Shown: positions 42,948 through 50,886 of the stretch, one piece after another | Numbering within the stretch: the first letter of the stretch is position 1 | Layout of the letters: every line of letters begins with the position of its first letter | DNA from: Salinimicrobium soli | Lineage (GTDB): Bacteria > Bacteroidota > Bacteroidia > Flavobacteriales > Flavobacteriaceae | Direction of reading: 5' to 3' | Length of the DNA: 64,000 nt | Assembly (NCBI RefSeq): GCF_048323655.1 | Contig: NZ_JBLUWW010000003.1 | Coordinates: 310,001 to 374,000, forward strand | The notes under the pieces: generated by a model | What the model was told of the DNA's origin: nothing | Seen by the model: the letters and a program-made list of their open reading frames with translations, nothing else | Database searches by the model: none | Made by a program: the position numbers and the translations under genes

Positions 42948-45323
42948 ATGAAATCACAGTTAAAATCCCTGATTTTAGCGTGTTTAGCCCTTACTTTTTT
43001 CGGCTGTGAGTCCCTACCTCATGCCGATGAAGTAAGGGATCAGCAGCAGAAAACTTCCTACCGGACTACTGAAAACTTGAATGATGACTGGCAGTTTCGC
43101 CGGCTTTCAGACTCTCTGAATTCCGGCTGGGAATCTGTTTTTCTTCCCCATACTATAAGAATTGAACCCCTGGTGGTGAATGACCAATGGCAGGGTGAAG
43201 CAGTCTATAAAAAAGAATTTCGGGTAAATGAGATCTCAGACAGAAAATGGTTCTTTCATTTTGAAGGAGTCATGCAGGAAGCCGATGTTGAGATCAATGA
43301 TTCCCCGGTCGAATCGCACAAAGGGGGATACTTGCCTTTTACAGTAGATGCCACCCCATTTTTAAAAAAAAATTCTCTCAACACGATTACCGTTCGTGTC
43401 AGGAACCTTGATAACTCTACTATTCCTCCCGGAAAACCTTTAGAAGGTCTGGATTTCAACTTTTATGGCGGTATTTACCGCAATGTTCAGCTTATCAAAA
43501 CAGGTACTGTTTTTATTACCGATCCTGTTCACGCTGCTGAAGTCAACAGCGGCGGATTGCTGGTGCATTTTGATAGTATCAGTGAAGCTAATGCAGAGGG
43601 GTTTGTAAAAACACATTTTCAGAATGATTCCGAAGAGGAGAAAGAGATTGTGGTAGAAACAATTTTTACTTCCAAAGATGGCAGGACCTATAAATTCACG
43701 GCTCCTTCAGAAAATGTTTCCGCAGGAAGTTCACTGGCGGTCACTCAGCCGGTTTCTATTCCGCAGCCGGATCTATGGTCTCCGGATTCTCCCGCACTTT
43801 ACGATCTCAAAGTTAGGTTGTTCGAGAACGGAGAAGAAATTGACCGAAAAGAAATCCGAACCGGAATCAGGGATATCTTTCTTTCTGAAGATGGATTTTA
43901 TCTCAACGGAAAACGCCTTTTTTTGAATGGGACGAATCGTCACCAGGAATATCCGTTCATTGGATATGCTCTTTCAGATGAGGCGAATTACCGGGACGCT
44001 TACAAGATCAAGGAAGCCGGATTCAATTTCGTAAGGCTTTCTCATTATCCTCAAACAACTGCTTTTTACGAGGCCTGCGATGAACTGGGATTGTTGCTTA
44101 TGGACTGTATTCCCGGCTGGCAATACTTCGGAAACGAGGAATTTCAGGAGAGAAGTCTGCAGGATATAAGGGACATGGCGCGTCGCGACCGAAATCACCC
44201 GAGTGTGGTTTTTTGGGAAAACTCCCTTAATGAATCAGGAATGACTCCGGAATTTATTGTCAAAGCCAATGAGGTTTTAAAAAAGGAACTTCCATATGAA
44301 GATACTTACAGCGCCGGGTGGATAGATCATCCCGCGTACGACCTCTTTACTCCGGCAAGACAGCATGCGAAACCACCCTATTACTGGAACCTATATAACA
44401 CTACGAATCGCCCGATTCTTATTGCAGAATATGGCGACTGGGAATATTACGCGCAGAATGCCGGTTTTAACCAAACTGCGTTCAGTGATTTGCAGGAGGA
44501 GGAAAGAACCAGCAGGCAGTTGAGGAGTGCCGGCGAAAAAAGACTTTTGCAGCAGGCTTTCAATTTTCAGGAGGCGTTCAATTCAAACCTGAAAGGAGCA
44601 CAAACAATAGGAATGGCAAACTGGCTCATGTTCGATTACAATCGGGGCTATAGTGACGATCTGGAGGCTTCAGGAATTGCAGATATATTTAGAATTCCTA
44701 AATTCAGTTACTACTTTTATAAGAGTCAAAAAGAACCTTATTCGGGAGCATTCTCAGAACCCATGGTGTTCATAGCGAGCTACTGGACGAAAGGATCTTC
44801 AAAAAAGATCACGGTTTTTAGCAACACAGAAGAAGTTGCACTATACCTGAACGGTAAACTTTTGGCGAAGAAAAAACCGAAGGCAGACCAGTTTTCTGAT
44901 GAACTGCCACATCCGCCTTTTAATTTTGAGGTAGACGAATTTGAGCCGGGAGAATTAAAGGCAGAAGGTTTTATTGATGGTAAAAGGGTAGCGGAACATG
45001 TTGTAAGAACACCCGAAAAAACAGCTTATATCAAATTGGAGGCAGATCTTTCAGGAAAAGACCTGGCAACAACTTCACCTGATGTGATTTTCATTTACGC
45101 CAAGATCACCGATGCCAATGGAACCCTGGTGCCTTCGGCCAATCATCCGGTCACTTTTAGGCTAGAGGAAAATGAAAATGCAGAATTGATTGGAGAGAAT
45201 CCTGTAAATGCAGAAGCCGGTATTGCTTCAATATTGCTTCGGGTGAATAAGCCAACTTCAGATATTGTCATATACGCAAACTCCCGGGATCTTTCCGAAG
45301 CTACAATAACTATTGAAAAATAA
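42948..45323 (+). CDS. GH2 beta-galactosidase-like glycoside hydrolase, lipoprotein
   Basis: The 791-residue protein has a lipoprotein signal (ALTFFGC, Cys20) and the GH2 domain order: sugar-binding jelly roll, immunoglobulin-like domain, TIM barrel, then two C-terminal domains. The acid/base Glu429 is in NSLNES and the nucleophile candidate Glu494 in LIAEYGDW. The C-terminal part (from about 690) resembles bacterial Ig-like domains. It is anchored in the envelope and should release beta-linked galactose, or another beta-sugar, from oligosaccharides. The next gene begins six bases later. Confidence 0.9.
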   Translation: MKSQLKSLILACLALTFFGCESLPHADEVRDQQQKTSYRTTENLNDDWQFRRLSDSLNSGWESVFLPHTIRIEPLVVNDQWQGEAVYKKEFRVNEISDRKWFFHFEGVMQEADVEINDSPVESHKGGYLPFTVDATPFLKKNSLNTITVRVRNLDNSTIPPGKPLEGLDFNFYGGIYRNVQLIKTGTVFITDPVHAAEVNSGGLLVHFDSISEANAEGFVKTHFQNDSEEEKEIVVETIFTSKDGRTYKFTAPSENVSAGSSLAVTQPVSIPQPDLWSPDSPALYDLKVRLFENGEEIDRKEIRTGIRDIFLSEDGFYLNGKRLFLNGTNRHQEYPFIGYALSDEANYRDAYKIKEAGFNFVRLSHYPQTTAFYEACDELGLLLMDCIPGWQYFGNEEFQERSLQDIRDMARRDRNHPSVVFWENSLNESGMTPEFIVKANEVLKKELPYEDTYSAGWIDHPAYDLFTPARQHAKPPYYWNLYNTTNRPILIAEYGDWEYYAQNAGFNQTAFSDLQEEERTSRQLRSAGEKRLLQQAFNFQEAFNSNLKGAQTIGMANWLMFDYNRGYSDDLEASGIADIFRIPKFSYYFYKSQKEPYSGAFSEPMVFIASYWTKGSSKKITVFSNTEEVALYLNGKLLAKKKPKADQFSDELPHPPFNFEVDEFEPGELKAEGFIDGKRVAEHVVRTPEKTAYIKLEADLSGKDLATTSPDVIFIYAKITDANGTLVPSANHPVTFRLEENENAELIGENPVNAEAGIASILLRVNKPTSDIVIYANSRDLSEATITIEK

Positions 45324-45329
45324 GAAAAG

Positions 45330-47909
45330 ATGAACCAATATTTCAAACCTGGAATTCTGGTGCTTTTTAGCACCTTTTTACTTTGTCTGAATGCTTATTC
45401 ACAGGAAGGAGAAGATGTGTATGTCAATGACAAAGGCATTATGTATTGGAGTGGGACCAATGAAGAGGTAAAAGGTTTTGGAGTGAATTACACTGCACCT
45501 TTTGCTCATGCTTTTCGCACGGCCAAACGAATGGATGTGGATCTAAAAAAGGCAATTGATGACGATATTTATCACTTCTCCAGGTTGGGTTTTGACCTGT
45601 ACAGAATACATGTTTGGGATACCGAAATAAGTGATGAAAAAGGAAATTTACTGGAAAACGAACACCTGGACCTTTTCGATTATCTCCTGAGCAGACTAAA
45701 GGAGAAGAATATTAAGTTTATGATAACCCCCATTGCCTATTGGGGAAATGGCTGGCCCGAACCCGATGAAGATACTCCCGGATTTGCGCATAAATACGGA
45801 AAAGACAAAAGCCTCACCGATCCTGAAGCAATTAAAGCTCAGGAAAACTACCTGGCTCAGTTTGTCAATCACATCAATCCATATACGGGCGTAGCTTATA
45901 AAGATGAGCCTTTCATGATTGGTTATGAGGTAAGTAATGAGCCTCACCATAGAGAATCTCCTGAAAAAGTAAATGAGTTCATTCAGAAAATGGTGGCTGC
46001 CATTAGATCTACAGGTACCAAAAAGCCCATATTTTACAACGTTAGCCATAGTATACAGTTGGCCAAAACTTATGCGGAAAGTGGTATACAGGGAGGAACT
46101 TTTCAATGGTATCCTACAGGGCTTGGCTTTGCCAAAGAGCTGGAGGGTAACCTGCTGCCGAATGTAAACGAATACAGGATTCCTTTTGTAGAAATGTGGC
46201 AGGAAAAAGGCCTCGCTAAACTTGTCTACGAATTTGATGCGGCAGACGTAATGAAGACCTATATGTATCCTGCCATGGCCCGTAGCTTCAGGCAGGCCGG
46301 GATCCAGTTTGCCACTCATTTTGCGTATGATCCTACCTTTATGGCGTATGCGAATACTGAATACAACACGCACTACATGAACCTGGCTTACACTCCGGGG
46401 AAAGCTATTGCATTGATGATCAGTGGAGAGGTCTTTCACCGGCTTCCCATGTACAAAGACCTCGGAAAATATCCGCAGAACCTGATTTTTGGGGATTTCA
46501 GGATCAGTTATGAGCAGGATCTGGCCGAAATGAATTCGGAAGAAAAATTTCTCTACACCAATTCTACCGAAACCAGGCCGAAGGCTCTTAAAAAGCTGAA
46601 GCAAGTGGCTGGAGTGGGGAATTCTCCGCTGGTTCAGTATGAAGGGAACGGTGCTTATTTTCTGGATAAATTGGATGAGAATACCTGGAGGTTAGAAGTA
46701 ATGCCGGATGCTATTTTAGTAGGTAATCCTTTTGGAAGGAACAGCCCTGAAAAAACGGTGGCAGTGATCAATCATCGGGAATGGCCCATGCATCTCGATC
46801 TTCCGGGATTGGGAGGTGATTTTCGGGTGAGCGGACTCAATGCCGGGAATACCTATTCAAAAATGGCTTCGGAAGGATCTTTTTCAGTTAGCCCCGGAAC
46901 TTATTTAATTTCAAGAGGAGGCAGGGAATTCAAAGGATCAAAGGAGTGGCCACAGGAGCGCTTGACTGCTTTTGTAGCTCCTGAAACAACAGTTGACAGA
47001 ACTTATGTTCTGCATGAACCGTTGAAGGAAATTACACCTTCTTCTGAAGCCAATTTTTCCGCAGAAATTATTTCTGATGAGAAAATAGAAAAAGTGGAAG
47101 CCTGGTTCAGGAATGGTAATAGCTATGAATCTGCTGAATTAGAGTGGGAGAAAGCCTATACCTATGTTGCTGAAATCCCGAAGGGGGTACTCAAAAAAGG
47201 CTTTTTGGAGTACCGTATCATTGTGAGAACCGAGAAGAGCTCCTTCACTTTTCCTGCAGGCGTAGAGGGTAATCCCGGAGAATGGGATTTCTATGCAAAC
47301 GACAGCTATTCTACCCGTATCGTTGAACCTGAAGCTCCTATTTATCTTTTTAACGCCTTTGAAGATGCTGATTATGTGGTAGGGCAGTGGTCTCCCGGAA
47401 ATAATCTCATACCTACAGACAAACCGGGAGAAGCAGAATACCAGGTGAATCTTGAGCAGCTGTTCAAAGAAGATCCCGAAAACACGGAGGCTGCACCAAT
47501 CTATGATTATTCGTTGAGGTATAATTTTGAGAAGAGAACAGAAGGCCGCGAATTAAAAAATTGGAATAAGCTGGTAATAAAGGCACATGCTGCCGGTGAA
47601 AAGGCTGAAAAATTGCAGGTCGCCTTTATTAATGAGCAGGGAAAAGCTTTTGGAACTACAATAGATCTACAACCCCGAGAGCTGCAGGAGTATGAAATTG
47701 CTTTGTCTGAACTTCAGCCGGTAAAAACCGTGACTCTCCCAAGACCATATCCTACGTTTCTGCCGTACTATTTTGATCACGCTTTGAAAGACGATTTTAA
47801 ACTGGAGGAAATGGAAAGCCTTCAATTTTCCATTGGCCCCGGTTTAAAAGATGAGGAGCTAAAAACACCACATGCCATAGGGATTGTTTCAGTCAGGTTG
47901 GAGAAATAG
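45330..47909 (+). CDS. Secreted clan GH-A-like glycoside hydrolase with beta-rich C-terminal domains
   Basis: The 859-residue protein has a signal peptide (about 1-24, ending NAYSQE) and a TIM-barrel-like domain (30-400) with GYEVSNEPHH, giving acid/base Glu204, and LVYEFDA, giving a plausible nucleophile Glu301, about 97 residues later as in clan GH-A. The last 400 residues are probably beta-sandwich domains that may bind carbohydrate. The family (GH5-like or other) cannot be fixed by eye. Its six-base spacing from the GH2 gene and shared terminator argue that both act on one galactose-containing glycan. Confidence 0.8.
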   Translation: MNQYFKPGILVLFSTFLLCLNAYSQEGEDVYVNDKGIMYWSGTNEEVKGFGVNYTAPFAHAFRTAKRMDVDLKKAIDDDIYHFSRLGFDLYRIHVWDTEISDEKGNLLENEHLDLFDYLLSRLKEKNIKFMITPIAYWGNGWPEPDEDTPGFAHKYGKDKSLTDPEAIKAQENYLAQFVNHINPYTGVAYKDEPFMIGYEVSNEPHHRESPEKVNEFIQKMVAAIRSTGTKKPIFYNVSHSIQLAKTYAESGIQGGTFQWYPTGLGFAKELEGNLLPNVNEYRIPFVEMWQEKGLAKLVYEFDAADVMKTYMYPAMARSFRQAGIQFATHFAYDPTFMAYANTEYNTHYMNLAYTPGKAIALMISGEVFHRLPMYKDLGKYPQNLIFGDFRISYEQDLAEMNSEEKFLYTNSTETRPKALKKLKQVAGVGNSPLVQYEGNGAYFLDKLDENTWRLEVMPDAILVGNPFGRNSPEKTVAVINHREWPMHLDLPGLGGDFRVSGLNAGNTYSKMASEGSFSVSPGTYLISRGGREFKGSKEWPQERLTAFVAPETTVDRTYVLHEPLKEITPSSEANFSAEIISDEKIEKVEAWFRNGNSYESAELEWEKAYTYVAEIPKGVLKKGFLEYRIIVRTEKSSFTFPAGVEGNPGEWDFYANDSYSTRIVEPEAPIYLFNAFEDADYVVGQWSPGNNLIPTDKPGEAEYQVNLEQLFKEDPENTEAAPIYDYSLRYNFEKRTEGRELKNWNKLVIKAHAAGEKAEKLQVAFINEQGKAFGTTIDLQPRELQEYEIALSELQPVKTVTLPRPYPTFLPYYFDHALKDDFKLEEMESLQFSIGPGLKDEELKTPHAIGIVSVRLEK

Positions 47910-47932
47910 AAATTTAAATTATTGACATTAGG

Positions 47933-47962
47933 AAAGTCCGGTGGATCACCGGACTTTTTTGT
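47933..47962 (+). terminator. Terminator of the GH2-GH-A operon
   Basis: An 11-bp perfect stem (AAAGTCCGGTG / CACCGGACTTT) with a 3-base loop and a T-run. Confidence 0.88.
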
Positions 47963-48130
47963 TGCAGATTGCTGGGATCTACTTCTGAGATAATGCTTTA
48001 GTTTCAGGAAGACTAGCTGATATTTCCCTTTTTAATACTTTCAGAGGTTGTGGTGTATATCTTATTTCAAATATGCCACTCCAAGGATTACCCAATTAAA
48101 AGTAAACTCTTATCGGATTAATAAAGCATA

Positions 48131-48158
48131 AAAAAAGGCTGCCAATTGGCAGCCTTTT
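48131..48158 (-). terminator. Terminator of the susCDE operon
   Basis: AAAAAAGGCTGCC pairs with GGCAGCCTTTTT across a short AATT centre, with the T-run on the minus strand, 20 bases behind susE. Confidence 0.85.
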
Positions 48159-48177
48159 TAGTTAATGGCAGCTGAGA

Positions 48178-49278
48178 TTATTCTCCCACTTCTATTAAGA
48201 TATATCTTCCGGTTAGATCATTGAACCAGATGTCATAGTTTCCAGCCACTACAGGAATGTTTGGTCCGTCCTGTGTTGCGGTACCGCTAGGGAAAGTATT
48301 ACCACCCCAGTTTTTGCCCCAGTCGTTGGCAGCACGGAATTTCATCTCACCGTCATTGATTGCGGAACCATTCACATACCAGATATGTGGATCGAAAGTA
48401 GACTGTGTCAAATCTGTATCATTATCCCAGGCACCCGGAGTTGCATCTCCAATATACCCTATGGTTGTAAAGGTTGCAGCTCCTGAAGCATCATAGGATT
48501 CCAACGTGTAAGTCATAGCTTCAATGTCAATAGTGAAGGTATAGTAACCTGGAGAAGGTACGGCTATTGGAGATGGATCTGCTACATCTTCAGTCGGTCT
48601 GTATACAAGGTTTCCATTTTCGCCACCATATTGTGGTGCCCATGCTCCTTTTTTCTCAATTACTTTTATACCTCCGGTACCAAGTTTACCGGTATAGTAG
48701 TAAATGTTTTCATCTACTGGATCTCTAAAAAGAGGATAGTTATTACTGGTCGCAGTGTTATCCCATCCTGTAGGTGAAGCATCCCCTACCAAATACAGGT
48801 TAAGATAAACTGGTTCTACAGGTATAGTTGCAGAAAAAGAAACCACATTAGATTCGTGAGCCATTTCTCCAGCTGTTCCCGGAGAAGCAACCACTTTAAA
48901 ATAAAGAGTTATAGTATTGTTATCCTCAGTCAATCCAGCATCTCTGGTAAGTTTGATAAGTTGTTCAGCAGTTACATCTAAATTATTTGTAGATGTAGTT
49001 CCCAATACCTCAGGATTATCAAAGGTTTCAGTCAGGGAACCCTGCAGTTCATAATTGATATTTGTAGGCACATCAACATCAATCTCGTTCCAAACAAATC
49101 GTTCTACTACATCTGTAGGATCCATTTCGGTAAGATCATAAGACCCTGCAAAGGCACTGGTAAAGTGAATTCCCTCTGCATCAGGATTCGCTATGAATAC
49201 CACGTCATCATCACTTGTACAGGAGTTTAAACCTATAAGAGTGACAAAAGCTAAAAATAATATTGAAAGTTTTTTCAT
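48178..49278 (-). CDS. SusE/SusF-family outer-membrane starch-binding lipoprotein
   Basis: The 366-residue protein has a lipobox (LIGLNSC, Cys20), an N-terminal SusE-type domain (about 24-135) and two C-terminal starch-binding-like repeats with VYLNLYLVGDASPTGWDNT and TIGYIGDATPGAWDNDTDL, typical of SusE/SusF modules. It sits on the outer leaflet and holds maltodextrin chains for import. It is the third gene after susC and susD, 22 bases behind susD. Confidence 0.9.
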   Translation of the reverse strand: MKKLSILFLAFVTLIGLNSCTSDDDVVFIANPDAEGIHFTSAFAGSYDLTEMDPTDVVERFVWNEIDVDVPTNINYELQGSLTETFDNPEVLGTTSTNNLDVTAEQLIKLTRDAGLTEDNNTITLYFKVVASPGTAGEMAHESNVVSFSATIPVEPVYLNLYLVGDASPTGWDNTATSNNYPLFRDPVDENIYYYTGKLGTGGIKVIEKKGAWAPQYGGENGNLVYRPTEDVADPSPIAVPSPGYYTFTIDIEAMTYTLESYDASGAATFTTIGYIGDATPGAWDNDTDLTQSTFDPHIWYVNGSAINDGEMKFRAANDWGKNWGGNTFPSGTATQDGPNIPVVAGNYDIWFNDLTGRYILIEVGE

Positions 49279-49300
49279 TTTTCTTGATTTAATATAAATG

Positions 49301-50863
49301 TTAGTATCCTGGATTTTGTGTTAGGTTGGTATTAACTCCCAGATCGGAAGCAGGAATAGGAAAAATGTTCCTGAATGCAGCTGTAGTAGTTCCCTGAGGA
49401 ACATTTCCTTTCCAAGCCCAAGTACCACTAGTAGTAAATTGACCGAACCTGATCAGGTCTGTTCTTCTTTTAGCTTCCCAATACAATTCACGGCCTCTTT
49501 CAGCAAGAATGAAATCAAGGGTTAGCTGACTATCGTTAACTGTTCCACCCGGAACACTGTAAGCGCGATCTCTTAGTTCATTAATATATCCAAGTGCTTG
49601 TGCACGGCTTCCTCCGCCTCCGCGAAGTACAGCTTCTGCGTACATCAGGTAAACATCTCCCAATCTAAACAGCGGGAAATCTGTATCAGGGAACACCTTG
49701 TCCTGTCCCGGGTTTCCGTTAGAGTCAAGGTTTTTGAATTTAGTAATTGCATAACCATCAGTAAAACTTGAAATGGTGGAAATCTCGAGCGTATGCCCGT
49801 CAGTCCAGAACATTTCTCGTTCGTCTGCTGAATTAGCGCCACCTGGGAACAAGTTCACAAATTCAGGAGTTGTTCTTAAACCTGCCCAACCTCCGTCAGG
49901 TACACCATAAAGATCGGCCATATCCCCATCGAGGGCTGCATTTATTATAAAGGTCATTCCACCATAAGAAAGGGTATTGATTCCATCAAAACGAATTGGG
50001 AAAATGATCTCTTTTTGTGCACCATTCAGGTCATTATCTGCTAAGAACAACTTTTGATAGTCATCTACCAATTGGAATTGTCCCGAATTAATGATCTTTT
50101 CAGTATAAGTTATTACGTCAGCATAATGATCTGTCCCGTTATACTGCTCAGCGTTGAGATATAATTTTGCTAGGAGGAACCATACGGCAGCTTGATCTGC
50201 ACGTCCATATTCGTTCTGACCAGCAGCAACAATAGAGTTTTCAATATCCAGCAATTCACTTTCAATAAAATCAAAAAGGTCAGCCCTTTCGATCTGTGGA
50301 GGTAAAAATGCACCGATAGGGTCATTTTCAGTGATGAAAGGAGGATTTCCAAAGAGGTCTAAAGCGTGGTAATAGCTTAAGGCTCTAAGGAATCTGGCTT
50401 CGGCTCTAAAATTTTGAACCTCTGCATTCTCAGTTCCCTCTGTTTGTCTTAAAAATGCATTTGTCTGTGCAACCTGATAAAGGATCCTGGAGTACATGGT
50501 ACGAATAAACTCGTTACCAGATGTCCAGTTCTGTCCGTGAAGGTCAGCGATGGTACCGTCATTCCAGCCAATTACTGCTTCATCTGTAGGTAACTCCTGC
50601 AGCATCCAGTAAAGTCGGAGGTATTGTGAAAACCCTTCATCCAATCCGCTAAGGTCAGCATCTCCGGCAGGTCCCTCCTGACCACTTACTGCCAACCCGG
50701 CATATAGCTTCGCCAGGAACTGTTTATAGGCAGCCGCATCCCGAAAGATCTCTTCAGCTCCCTGCCTGTCGTCTTCAGGAGATAAATCCAATTCACTCTC
50801 ACAAGCCCCGAAAAGGGTGAGGCTCATAAAAATGATTAAGAATGTTTTAAATCTACTATACAT
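49301..50863 (-). CDS. susD: SusD/RagB-family nutrient-binding lipoprotein
   Basis: The 520-residue protein has a lipobox (LFGAC, Cys20) and the SusD fold: TPR-like helices with FRAEARFLRALSYYHALDLF and the C-terminal ILAERGRELYWEAKRRTDLIRFG motif. It forms the lid on the SusC barrel and binds glycan. It lies 23 bases behind susC. Specificity for maltodextrins is inferred from the neighbouring GH65, GH13 and GH31 genes. Confidence 0.95.
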   Translation of the reverse strand: MYSRFKTFLIIFMSLTLFGACESELDLSPEDDRQGAEEIFRDAAAYKQFLAKLYAGLAVSGQEGPAGDADLSGLDEGFSQYLRLYWMLQELPTDEAVIGWNDGTIADLHGQNWTSGNEFIRTMYSRILYQVAQTNAFLRQTEGTENAEVQNFRAEARFLRALSYYHALDLFGNPPFITENDPIGAFLPPQIERADLFDFIESELLDIENSIVAAGQNEYGRADQAAVWFLLAKLYLNAEQYNGTDHYADVITYTEKIINSGQFQLVDDYQKLFLADNDLNGAQKEIIFPIRFDGINTLSYGGMTFIINAALDGDMADLYGVPDGGWAGLRTTPEFVNLFPGGANSADEREMFWTDGHTLEISTISSFTDGYAITKFKNLDSNGNPGQDKVFPDTDFPLFRLGDVYLMYAEAVLRGGGGSRAQALGYINELRDRAYSVPGGTVNDSQLTLDFILAERGRELYWEAKRRTDLIRFGQFTTSGTWAWKGNVPQGTTTAAFRNIFPIPASDLGVNTNLTQNPGY

Positions 50864-50886
50864 ATTCTTCTTTTTAGTTTATTCAA

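Noticed and set aside
45696..46604. 302-codon open frame antisense to the GH-A-like gene
   Set aside because: It is a shadow of a well-supported enzyme on the plus strand, with no recognisable domain and an unnatural composition.
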